From positions 124,001-188,000 of the forward strand of contig JAJPGZ010000010.1 of NCBI GenBank assembly GCA_021325495.1: DNA of 64,000 bases. Reading direction: 5' to 3'. The notes under the pieces were generated by a model, which was not told the DNA's origin, did not search any database, and worked only from the letters and a program-made list of their open reading frames with translations. Shown piece after piece: positions 45,137-52,711 of the stretch (positions are counted from its first letter, which is position 1; every line of letters begins with the position of its first letter). The translations under genes and the position numbers were made by a program. Origin of the DNA: Spartobacteria bacterium. Lineage in GTDB: Bacteria; Verrucomicrobiota; Verrucomicrobiia; Chthoniobacterales; UBA10450.

Positions 45137-45649
45137 ATGAATTGGGAGATGCTCTCCGCAATCGGACAAGTGGTGGCGGCCATTGGAGTCATTCCCTCCT
45201 TGATTTATCTCGCTGTTCAGATTCGCGAGCAGAACAAAGAGCGCCGGCGGGCGGGGATCAATGTTCTGACCGCGCAGTGGAGCGACCTGGTCAAGACCGG
45301 TCAGGAGAGCCGCGAGTTCGCAGCGTTTTTCCTCCGAGCTATTCGCTCGTTCGACGCTCTCGATGGACCCGATAAGCTCAGGTTCAGTGCGTTTTTCACG
45401 CGATATACCAGAAACTGTGAAGGCATGTTCATCTACTATCGTGACGGTGCATTGGAGAAAACGCTCTGGGACGAAGTAGAACGAACCATGATCGATTATT
45501 TCGCCTACCCTGGAGTTAGAGAATGGTGGGTCACACGGAAACATTGGTTAACGGATGAGTTTCGCGCCGTGGTGGAAGCTATCATCGCCACAAATCCGGA
45601 AGCCAAAATGTATGCCTCTTACAAGTTAGATGACTCTCCAAATGCCTAA
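45137..45649 (+). CDS. Cassette 4: membrane-anchored hypothetical protein
   Basis: This 170-residue protein has one N-terminal membrane helix (VVAAIGVIPSLIYLAVQI) followed by a charged linker QNKERRRAG and a helical domain. It resembles a class of short proteins often found in marine and soil integron cassettes, but it has no assigned function. It starts 16 bp after the core of attC3, and its stop lies in the first box of attC4. Confidence 0.75.
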   Translation: MNWEMLSAIGQVVAAIGVIPSLIYLAVQIREQNKERRRAGINVLTAQWSDLVKTGQESREFAAFFLRAIRSFDALDGPDKLRFSAFFTRYTRNCEGMFIYYRDGALEKTLWDEVERTMIDYFAYPGVREWWVTRKHWLTDEFRAVVEAIIATNPEAKMYASYKLDDSPNA

Positions 45650-45718
45650 CCAGGCGATGGAGCGAACGGCGGACTAACCGCCGCCCGGACCGCGTTTACC
45701 TCTTTGGGTTCGTTAAAT
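45644..45718 (+). other. attC-like site 4 (short, terminal)
   Basis: GCCTAAC at 45644-45650 and GTTAAAT at 45712-45718 bound only 75 bp, with a central hairpin GGCGGACTAACCGCC. It is shorter and more divergent than sites 1-3, as expected for an old or degenerate terminal site. About 97 bp later the chromosomal TPR gene begins. Confidence 0.7.
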
Positions 45719-45814
45719 GGAAAGCCGATACAACACCATTCTGTTCGTCAGCGGATTGCCCAATGGTTGCAGCCAGTTGCATTCACGCTGGGCGCACGAT
45801 AGGAGACTTGGCAC

Positions 45815-47737
45815 ATGGCGGAAAAGATCAAACGCCTTCGTCGGCGCCGAAAAATCAAATCGCTCGCGAGTCTTGGCGATCTCGGCGAAAAATTCGCCCC
45901 GCGTCAGCTCGCCATTCTCGTCGGCATTATTGTTCTCGGGTCGGGGCTGAGTCTCGTCGCGCTAAATTACGGCGCGAAAGCGTACCATAACTGGCGCGAA
46001 TCACGTTTGATCAAGCGCGCCTCGGAAATGCTGGCGCACGACGATTTCGACAACGCTTCGCGTCTCGCCCAACAGGTGCTCGAGCTCGATCGCGATTCGT
46101 TGCCCGCATTTCAAATTCTCGCCGAAGCGAGCGAAAAACAGAACAAGATCGAGACCGTCGCCTGGCGCTCGCAGATCGCGCGCTTGCAGCCGAACCGCCT
46201 CGACAGCCACCTCAACCTTGCCTCGGCCGCGCTGCGTTTCGGTGAGCTCGACACCGCGCGCAAAGCGCTCGAGCGCGTCGCGCCTAACGACCGCGATAAG
46301 GCCGATTATCATGTCGTCGCCGGCTGGCTCGCGCGCGCACAAGGCGACGACGGCGCGCAACAGGAACATTTCGCCGCCGCCTTGCGCCAGGAGCCTAACA
46401 ACGAGCTCTACCAATTTAATCTCGCCGTTCTCCAGATTAAATCGGGCGATAAGGACAAGATCGACAATGCGCGCGCGACGCTCACGCGTTTGACCAAAAC
46501 GGCGCCGTTCCGCACCGGCGCCCTGCGCGCGCTCCTTAACGACGCGATCGATCGCGCCGATCTCAACGCCGCCGATGAGATCGCGCAGGAATTGCAGATG
46601 TCGCCCCAGGTCACGTTCGGCGATTACCTGCTTTGTCTGAATCTGTATCGCAAGCTCGACCAAAAGAAATTCGATCTCTTGCTCGACAAGGTGAAGCCGG
46701 TCGCGGCGCGTTTGCCTAACGACGCCGCCCTGCTCATGGATTGGATGAACAACAACGGCCTCGCCGCCGACGTTCTCAAGTGGATGGAAAAACTTCCTTC
46801 CAATCTCACGACCAATCCACCCGCCGCCATTTCCATCGCGGAATCGTTCGCCACGGTCAGGAACTGGTCGCGTTTGAAACGTTGGACACGCGGCGATACC
46901 TGGGGCGAGAACGAATATTTGCGGCTCGCTTATCAAGCATACGCCTCGAAACAAATGCGGCAGTCCGGTAACGACGCCGAGTTCGATTCGCTCTGGCGTA
47001 CGGCCGAACGCGCCGCGGGCGATGAAGCGGACCGCGAGCTCACCCTCGCCCGACTCGCCGCGAAATGGAATCTCACCACCGAAGCGGAACAGCTTTGGCT
47101 CCGCGTGGCCAGAAATACGCCCATGCGCCGAGAAGCGCTCGATGCGCTCGCGAAAATTTATCGCGCGACTAACGACCTGCCAAATCTGTACCGCACTATG
47201 CAACGCTTGCACGAAGCTTCGCCCGGCGAAGCCGGCGTCACCGCCAATTACGCGCGTCTCGCGCTTTTGCTCGACCAAAATACGCGCGAGGCTCAAGAGC
47301 TGGCGAAGCAGGCTTACGATCGCGCTCCGGAAGACACCACCTGCGCCGTCACTTACGGCTTTGCACTCTACGCGGCCGGGCGCACGCCGGAAGCCGTCGA
47401 CATTTTGAAAAAATTTCCGGCCGAGCAACTGCACGATCCGCACGCGGCTGTTTACATGGCGCTCTTGTGCGCGGACGAAAATCTTGTCGATGCGGCGAAG
47501 GATTACATCGAGACGGCGAAACGCGGACCGCTCTACAGCGAAGAAAAAAAGTTGCTCGAGGAAGCGTCGGCGAAAATTGCCTCGCTCACTTCCGCTTCAC
47601 CCGCGCCGTCCGCGAAACCTTCCGCGTCACCCGCAAGATCGACATCTACTCCTGGGCCGAAGCCGTCGCCTAACGAATCGCCTTCTCCAGCAGCCTCGCC
47701 GCTAAATCCTGCGTCGCCGAGTCCAACGCCGCCGTAG
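45815..47737 (+). CDS. Membrane-anchored tetratricopeptide-repeat protein
   Basis: This 640-residue protein has a strong AGGAG ribosome-binding site 10 bp upstream, a very basic N-terminus (KIKRLRRRRKIK), one transmembrane helix at about 34-56, and about ten TPR-type helical pairs over residues 60-590. A Pro/Ser-rich tail follows, encoded partly by a decamer copy. It probably organises periplasmic protein assemblies. It overlaps the convergent Hsp70 gene by 68 bp, through the low-complexity tail only. Confidence 0.85.
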   Translation: MAEKIKRLRRRRKIKSLASLGDLGEKFAPRQLAILVGIIVLGSGLSLVALNYGAKAYHNWRESRLIKRASEMLAHDDFDNASRLAQQVLELDRDSLPAFQILAEASEKQNKIETVAWRSQIARLQPNRLDSHLNLASAALRFGELDTARKALERVAPNDRDKADYHVVAGWLARAQGDDGAQQEHFAAALRQEPNNELYQFNLAVLQIKSGDKDKIDNARATLTRLTKTAPFRTGALRALLNDAIDRADLNAADEIAQELQMSPQVTFGDYLLCLNLYRKLDQKKFDLLLDKVKPVAARLPNDAALLMDWMNNNGLAADVLKWMEKLPSNLTTNPPAAISIAESFATVRNWSRLKRWTRGDTWGENEYLRLAYQAYASKQMRQSGNDAEFDSLWRTAERAAGDEADRELTLARLAAKWNLTTEAEQLWLRVARNTPMRREALDALAKIYRATNDLPNLYRTMQRLHEASPGEAGVTANYARLALLLDQNTREAQELAKQAYDRAPEDTTCAVTYGFALYAAGRTPEAVDILKKFPAEQLHDPHAAVYMALLCADENLVDAAKDYIETAKRGPLYSEEKKLLEEASAKIASLTSASPAPSAKPSASPARSTSTPGPKPSPNESPSPAASPLNPASPSPTPP

Positions 47738-49391
47738 CTTTCTTCAAGGCTTCGATCTGGCCTAACGACAACGCCGTTCGCACTTCTTCGGCCCGCCGCA
47801 AAATCTCTTCTCGCTCGCCGTTGTCGATCTTGTCCTCAACCCGCAAAACCTTATCGACCGCCGCCAGCATCTCTTCCGCTTTCAATTTCGTTTCCGTCCA
47901 CATCCGCTCGCTCACATCTTCGAACGCGTGCTCGAGCGAATCCGCCAGCATCGCCTCGACCGCTTCATCCGAAACATCCACCGCGCTTTTCATCTCCACG
48001 ATTTTCTCGCGACCGGTCTTCGTGTCCCGCGCGAGCACGTGCAGAATTCCATTCGCGTCGATCTCAAATTGCACGCCAACGCGCGGCACGCCTTTCGGCG
48101 CCGGTTCGAACTCAATTTCGAATTCGCCCAGCTTCCAATTGTCGCGCGCCATTTCTCGTTCGCCCTGCAAAACCTTGATCGACATCGACCGCTGGTTCGA
48201 CACTGCGGTGGTAAACATTTCGCCGCGCTTGATCGGAATGGTCGAATTGCGCGGAATGATCACGTTCATCAATCCGCCAAACGTTTCGATGCCTAACGAC
48301 AGCGGCGTGATATCGAGCAGCACCACGTCGCGCACCGCGCCCGACAGCATCCCTGCCTGAATCGTCGCGCCGATTGCCACCGCCTCATCCGGATTCTGTG
48401 AAATGTTCGGTTCGCGCCCGAACAATTCCGCGACAAAACGCCTAACGAGCGGCATCCGCGTCACCCCACCGACCAGAATGACTTCATCCAAATCCTTCGG
48501 CTCCAGCTTCGCGTCCGCCAGCGCGCGCAAACAATGTCCCCGCGTCTTCTCCACGATCGGCCGCGCAATTTCCTCGAGCTGCTCCCGCGTAAGATCGACA
48601 TGTAAAGTCTCGCTCCCGTGAAAAAATGGAATGTCGACCGACGTTTTCTCCTCAGTCGAGAGCTGATGCTTCGCGATCATAAGCGATTCGCGCAACCGTT
48701 CCGATGGTAGGGACGGCTCTCCGTAGCCGTCCCAAATCTTGGGACGCCCCGGAGGTGCGTTCCTACCGAAATAGTCCAGCAATTCCCTATCGATATCGTC
48801 GCCTCCGAGTCGCGTGTTCCCATTTGTTGAGAGCACCTGAAACACGCCCTCGTTTAATTCCAAGATCGACAAGTCGAACGTGCCGCCGCCCAAATCGTAA
48901 ACCGCGATCTTCGACTTCGATTTCAAATTTTCGAGGCCATAAGCGAGCGCGGCCGCAGTCGGCTCGTTGATAATCCGCTCGACCGAAAATCCGGCGAGCT
49001 CCCCCGCCCGCTTCGTCGCGTTGCGCTGCGCGTCGTTGAAATACGCGGGAACGGTAATGACGGCGCGCGAAACTTCGTGGCCTAACGAACGCTCCGCATC
49101 CGCTTTCAGTTTCTTCAATACAATCGCTGAAATTTCTTCCGGCAATGAGCCGCAGAACTTTCGGCGCGAACCCATGTGGCGCTTGATTGACGAAATCGTG
49201 TCGTTAGGCCGGACCACTCGCATTCGCGCCGCTGGCCGGCCGACGAGCGGCTCGGCATCGTCACGGAAGTGGACGACCGACGGCGTAAGCCGCTCTCCGT
49301 TCTCATCGGCGATGAGAATCGGGAAGCCCGCCTCCATTACGCCGACCAGAGAGTTGGTCGTGCCGAGATCGATGCCGACAATCGCGTCCAT
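47670..49391 (-). CDS. Hsp70 family chaperone (DnaK/HscA-like)
   Basis: This 573-residue protein has the phosphate-binding GIDLGTTNSLVGV near the start, INEPTAAALAYG, YDLGGGTFDLSILE (phosphate 2) and ILVGGVTRMPLVRR (adenosine motif). It then has a substrate-binding domain and a shortened lid. It is smaller than DnaK (about 640) and is therefore a paralogue, perhaps HscA-like. Residues 209-229 are encoded by a palindromic repeat (48706-48767), replacing a loop. The ATG overlaps the rtcB stop (TAATG), so the two are co-translated. Confidence 0.92.
   Translation of the reverse strand: MDAIVGIDLGTTNSLVGVMEAGFPILIADENGERLTPSVVHFRDDAEPLVGRPAARMRVVRPNDTISSIKRHMGSRRKFCGSLPEEISAIVLKKLKADAERSLGHEVSRAVITVPAYFNDAQRNATKRAGELAGFSVERIINEPTAAALAYGLENLKSKSKIAVYDLGGGTFDLSILELNEGVFQVLSTNGNTRLGGDDIDRELLDYFGRNAPPGRPKIWDGYGEPSLPSERLRESLMIAKHQLSTEEKTSVDIPFFHGSETLHVDLTREQLEEIARPIVEKTRGHCLRALADAKLEPKDLDEVILVGGVTRMPLVRRFVAELFGREPNISQNPDEAVAIGATIQAGMLSGAVRDVVLLDITPLSLGIETFGGLMNVIIPRNSTIPIKRGEMFTTAVSNQRSMSIKVLQGEREMARDNWKLGEFEIEFEPAPKGVPRVGVQFEIDANGILHVLARDTKTGREKIVEMKSAVDVSDEAVEAMLADSLEHAFEDVSERMWTETKLKAEEMLAAVDKVLRVEDKIDNGEREEILRRAEEVRTALSLGQIEALKKATAALDSATQDLAARLLEKAIR
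48706..48767. repeat. GGTAGGGA-bounded repeat inside the hsp70 gene
   Basis: A 62-bp segment with ends GGTAGGGA and TTCCTACC contains two hairpins (GGGACGGC...GCCGTCCC and GGGACGCCCCGGAGG). It is read in frame as GRNAPPGRPKIWDGYGEPSL and lies in the nucleotide-binding domain where other Hsp70s have a short variable segment. Confidence 0.78.
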
Positions 49392-50575
49392 TAGTCTTTG
49401 TATGGATCGACAATGTCGCGGCCGGCCATGGCCACGCCGAACGGGCGCAGCGTATGGAGGACGCGAATGGTTCCTTCGTGCGCGCGCAGGACATCGGGCA
49501 GACGCCGGTACGCTTGCGGCGCTTCATCCAAATCGCCGCCGCGCAAAACAACATGTCGATCTTGCAACCATTTCATCATCTCATCGTGCCTGACGAGCCC
49601 GTCTTTTCGGATTCGTTTATTGCCGACGCGGACGAATTTTCCCTTCGCCTGCGTGCGCGACATGATGCGGCCGGCGCCGTGCACGGTCGAGAACAACGCT
49701 TCGCGCGAAACCGGCGAGTCGATGCCTTCGATGATGACGGCATCGTCGCCCATACTGCCGCCGACAAATCCTTTCTGTCCCGAAAACGCCGGCGTCGCGC
49801 CTTTGCGCACGACCCAATATTCATCGCCGTTATGTTTTTCGCGCCAGGCGAAGTTGTGATGATTGTGCACTTCTTCGACAATGTTCGCGCCGAGAATTCC
49901 CCTAACGACATGGCGCGCGACCGCTTCGCGTCCGGCATACGCATAACGACCGGCCAAATGCATTCCGGCGAGATAATCTTCGCCGATTGTCGATCTTTCA
50001 TCGACCACCGTCGGCGGCACGTCCATTCCGTCTGTGCCGCCGGCGGCTTTCAGGAAATGCGTCGCGGTTTTGTGGCCGAGTCCGCGCGAACCAAAATGCA
50101 CGCCCACCCAAATGCGCTCCTGCTCGTCCGCGAAAAGATCGACATAGTGATTTCCGCCGCCGACCGTGCCTAACTGTTCCGCCGCGGTCGATTTCAATCC
50201 GCGCATCGGCTGCAAACTCCACGCGGGGTCGTCGAACAATTCATGATCGACTTTCGTTTTCGATTTGCGGCCGATGCCGAAGGAAATGTCGCGTACGACG
50301 TCGTCCATGATCTTGTCGATCTTGTCCGCGATCTGTTCGCATTTGATGTCGGTGAGAATGGCGAGATTCCCGCAAGCGATGTCGAAGCCGACGCCGCTCA
50401 GCGAAATCTTGTCTTTGTATGCGACGACGCCCCCGATCGGCTGCGCGTAACCTTTGTGGCCGTCGGCGCACAACACGCCACGCTCACCGCCGGCCGCGAC
50501 GCAGGTCTCGATTTGCCTGATCGTCGCGTCGTCGTGCTGACCGAAAATTTTTGTCTTCGAGACCGATTCGCTCAT
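49391..50575 (-). CDS. rtcB: RNA-splicing ligase RtcB
   Basis: This 394-residue protein contains the Mn/GTP-binding residues of RtcB: GVGFDIACGN (Asp, Cys), GTVGGGNHYVD and HFGSRGLGH. HNHHNFAW (His cluster), VRKGATPAF, GSMGDDAVI and HGAGRIMSR (guanylylated His) complete the set. It joins 3'-phosphate or 2',3'-cyclic phosphate RNA to 5'-OH ends in the cytoplasm. A 2H phosphoesterase gene lies upstream and an Hsp70 gene overlaps its stop. No archease gene is visible. Confidence 0.96.
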   Translation of the reverse strand: MSESVSKTKIFGQHDDATIRQIETCVAAGGERGVLCADGHKGYAQPIGGVVAYKDKISLSGVGFDIACGNLAILTDIKCEQIADKIDKIMDDVVRDISFGIGRKSKTKVDHELFDDPAWSLQPMRGLKSTAAEQLGTVGGGNHYVDLFADEQERIWVGVHFGSRGLGHKTATHFLKAAGGTDGMDVPPTVVDERSTIGEDYLAGMHLAGRYAYAGREAVARHVVRGILGANIVEEVHNHHNFAWREKHNGDEYWVVRKGATPAFSGQKGFVGGSMGDDAVIIEGIDSPVSREALFSTVHGAGRIMSRTQAKGKFVRVGNKRIRKDGLVRHDEMMKWLQDRHVVLRGGDLDEAPQAYRRLPDVLRAHEGTIRVLHTLRPFGVAMAGRDIVDPYKD

Positions 50576-50620
50576 GTCGAAATAATTTAGACGACATTAA
50601 AACGTCGCGCATTCTGTTCC

Positions 50621-50720
50621 GGGGAGCGCAGGCGGCCCGCCTGCGAATTCCGGCGGCTCGCCGGAATTATTCGTGTTCGGCGAGCCGCCGAACACCACAG
50701 GCCGGCGGCCTGTGCTCCCC
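50621..50720. repeat. Large inverted-repeat element bounded by GGGGAGC/GCTCCCC
   Basis: A 100-bp element has ends GGGGAGCGCAGG and CCTGTGCTCCCC and two inner hairpins (CCGGCGGCTCGCCGG and TTCGGCGAGCCGCCGAA). It lies between rtcB and the 2H phosphoesterase gene and provides the last part and stop codon of the latter. It looks like a mobile hairpin repeat. Confidence 0.82.
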
Positions 50721-51140
50721 AGATAAACGCTTGCTCGCCACGATTTGCCAGGCTTCGACGTCGCGTCGGGTTTCGGTTGGCGAAATGCAGCTCGCAATTT
50801 TAATCGCATCGAAAACGACGCTGCGAAATGGAAGATGAATTGTGGCCGCGACCTCGCGTTTGATCGCGGCCGGCAGACTTTTGTAAATCAAACTGAGATG
50901 CGGATCGCGAATCGACTTTCCGCCAAGATCGACAACTAACTTTCGCAGCGATTCGTTAGGCTCGAAGCGCACGAACAATGTCTTGGTGTACTGCGGCGAG
51001 CAGGCGATTTCGCGGACGCGCAATCGAATCGGCCCGCGCGTCGGTAATTGTCGATCTTGCGCGCGGCAGAGAGTGAGGTGCGGCTCGAACCGCGGAGCGT
51101 CGAATTGTTTCGCGAGAATGCGGATGAGCTCGCGAAACAA
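50667..51140 (-). CDS. 2H phosphoesterase (LigT/cyclic phosphodiesterase-like)
   Basis: The protein carries the two His-x-Thr/Ser motifs of the 2H superfamily: EPHLTLCRAQ near the start and DPHLSLIYKSL later. It would hydrolyse 2',3'-cyclic phosphates of RNA ends. TTG 51140 is the only standard start, but the frame stays open to 51251 and reads KKRVDIYWLVPAEPYREL, which looks like the true N-terminal strand. The missing ATG coincides with a decamer copy (51191-51200). The C-terminal tail after WQIVASK is encoded by the 100-bp repeat. Confidence 0.8.
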   Translation of the reverse strand: MFRELIRILAKQFDAPRFEPHLTLCRAQDRQLPTRGPIRLRVREIACSPQYTKTLFVRFEPNESLRKLVVDLGGKSIRDPHLSLIYKSLPAAIKREVAATIHLPFRSVVFDAIKIASCISPTETRRDVEAWQIVASKRLSGEHRPPACGVRRLAEHE

Positions 51141-51198
51141 TTCGCGATAAGGCTCGGCTGGAACGAGCCAGTAAATGTCGACGCGTTTCTTGTCGATC

Positions 51199-51927
51199 TT
51201 ACGCGCCCGTCTTTTCAGTTTTGGCGCCGTCCTTCGAATTGATGTCGAGCGTGATCATGAACCCGTTCGAGCCTTTGAACTCGAACGCCTTGTCGCCGGC
51301 GCGATACGCTTCGACTTCGTTAGGCATCATGACGAAGCCGTCGTTGCGCGGCGCACCCCAATATTTCAGGTTCTTGATCACGATCGGTTCGTCGGTCATG
51401 CCTTGGAATTTGTTGAGCACGACTTCGGCGGTCTTGCCGTCGTCGAGTTTCGCTTCGGCATGATCGCGCGTCGCGTTCCAACTCATCTTGGCGTCATTGG
51501 CCACGCTGAACGCGTTCCATTTCACGGGATAAACTTTGCCGAGAATGGTTTTGATGCCTTCGCGTTGCTCGGGCGTCACCGCCGAATCAAACGTGACGAC
51601 GGCCCATTCCATCTGGCCTTTAGAGAAATCGCCGCCGAGATCGCCCGCGACCCAGAATTTCGCGCCGTCGAGTTTGGCTTTGCCGTAAGTGCCGTGGTTC
51701 ACTTTGAAGGCGTTGTTGAATTTGCAGAAGTGCTCGCCGCCGGCGCCATGGGAATGTCCGGCGTGTTCGCCGTGCCCCGCCGGTTTGTCGTTGAAGTAAC
51801 ACTGGCAAAACATCGGGCAACTGCACGCCTCGATGATGCTCGCGTTCATCGACCACTCGGGAATTTCCGCGAATGTCGCGCGCGCGAGAAGGAACAGAAA
51901 CGCGAAGAGAATAGAGAAGCTACGCAT
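51199..51927 (-). CDS. DUF1326-type exported protein
   Basis: This 242-residue protein has a signal peptide (FSILFAFLFLLARATFA), a Cys-rich motif SCPMFCQCYF near residues 34-44, and a His/Gly-rich loop (HGEHAGHSHGAGGEH). It then has the body typical of DUF1326, as I remember it. The Cys/His content suggests metal or copper binding, unproven. ATG 51927 has a strong AGGAGG site. The next gene downstream is the 2H phosphoesterase. Confidence 0.8.
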   Translation of the reverse strand: MRSFSILFAFLFLLARATFAEIPEWSMNASIIEACSCPMFCQCYFNDKPAGHGEHAGHSHGAGGEHFCKFNNAFKVNHGTYGKAKLDGAKFWVAGDLGGDFSKGQMEWAVVTFDSAVTPEQREGIKTILGKVYPVKWNAFSVANDAKMSWNATRDHAEAKLDDGKTAEVVLNKFQGMTDEPIVIKNLKYWGAPRNDGFVMMPNEVEAYRAGDKAFEFKGSNGFMITLDINSKDGAKTEKTGA

Positions 51928-51980
51928 GATGGACCTCCTGTTGATTGTGAGGCGCAATCTTATCAAATCCAAAAGTGCGT

Positions 51981-52005
51981 TGTCGATCTTGCACTTGTCG
52001 ATCTT
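51981..52005. repeat. Tandem decamer motifs, 15-bp period, in a divergent promoter region
   Basis: TGTCGATCTT at 51981-51990 and 51996-52005 lie between the divergent DUF1326 and DUF2237 genes. If the motif binds a protein, this is a suitable place for dual regulation. Confidence 0.9.
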
Positions 52006-52028
52006 AGCGCGGCGGCTTTATTGCGCGC

Positions 52029-52388
52029 GTGCCGACGAATGTTCTTGGAACCGAATTAAAATGCTGCTGCCTCGATCCGCTGACCGGATTTTATCGCGAC
52101 GGATATTGTCGCACCGGGCCGGAGGACGTGGGACTGCACACGGTCTGCGTGCAGGTGACGGAAGAGTTTCTCGATTTTTCCGTGCTGGATGGAAACGATT
52201 TGATCACGCCGCACCCGGAGTGGGGATTTCCAGGATTAAAACCGGGTGATAAATGGTGCGTCTGCGTGACGCGTTGGAAGGCGGCGCTCGAACATAACCG
52301 CGCCGCGCCGGTCGATCTCGAAGCGACTCACTCCAGCGCGCTCGAGTTCGTTAGTCTGGAAGATTTACAGGCGCACGCGGTGAAATAG
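52029..52388 (+). CDS. DUF2237 family protein
   Basis: This 119-residue protein begins at GTG 52029 with PTNVLGTELKCCCLDPLTGFYRDGYCRTGPEDVGLHTVC. The Cys-rich start and the later GDKWCVCVTRWKAAL segment fit DUF2237, a family of unknown function. It lacks a signal peptide. Conservation of Cys residues suggests metal binding or redox function, only as a guess. Confidence 0.85.
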   Translation: MPTNVLGTELKCCCLDPLTGFYRDGYCRTGPEDVGLHTVCVQVTEEFLDFSVLDGNDLITPHPEWGFPGLKPGDKWCVCVTRWKAALEHNRAAPVDLEATHSSALEFVSLEDLQAHAVK

Positions 52389-52397
52389 CGCGGCGCG

Positions 52398-52667
52398 TCA
52401 GACTTCGAAAATCATAATCGCCGTCACGACGATGGCGTGGATCAAGATCAACACCACCATCCAGAGACGGAGATTGGCCGACGCGTAGGTGTCGCCGGGA
52501 TCGCCGCTGTGGCTGAAGAATTTTTTTCGATTGCGAAACATGTAAATCGCGGCCGCGATCAGAAGCAGGAGGACGATGCTGAAGAAAACGCGCAGGACCG
52601 GTGAGGCGAGCGTGGCGGCGAGAATTGCGTTCACAAGTAGGATTCGCGGCTGGTGGGACGAAATCAT
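52398..52667 (-). CDS. Small two-helix membrane protein, unknown function
   Basis: This 89-residue protein has hydrophobic segments at about residues 22-42 and 68-87, separated by a basic, Asp-containing linker. No family is known. Codon use is like its neighbours, and it fits between the DUF2237 and lipoprotein-release genes on the opposite strand, overlapping no conserved coding sequence. Confidence 0.6.
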   Translation of the reverse strand: MISSHQPRILLVNAILAATLASPVLRVFFSIVLLLLIAAAIYMFRNRKKFFSHSGDPGDTYASANLRLWMVVLILIHAIVVTAIMIFEV

Positions 52668-52711
52668 GTTTTAGTTTCAGCGATGATAGACCGCGCTACA
52701 GTGTCGCCGAT

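Noticed and set aside
43458-45814. Prophage or insertion sequence remnant
   Set aside because: No transposase, phage structural gene or terminal inverted repeat was seen; the attC-like boundaries explain the layout better.
45717-45950. A fifth cassette ORF starting at the last attC core
   Set aside because: It runs 136 bp into the well-supported TPR gene in another frame, has no following attC and shows no protein-like pattern; more likely a remnant or chance frame.
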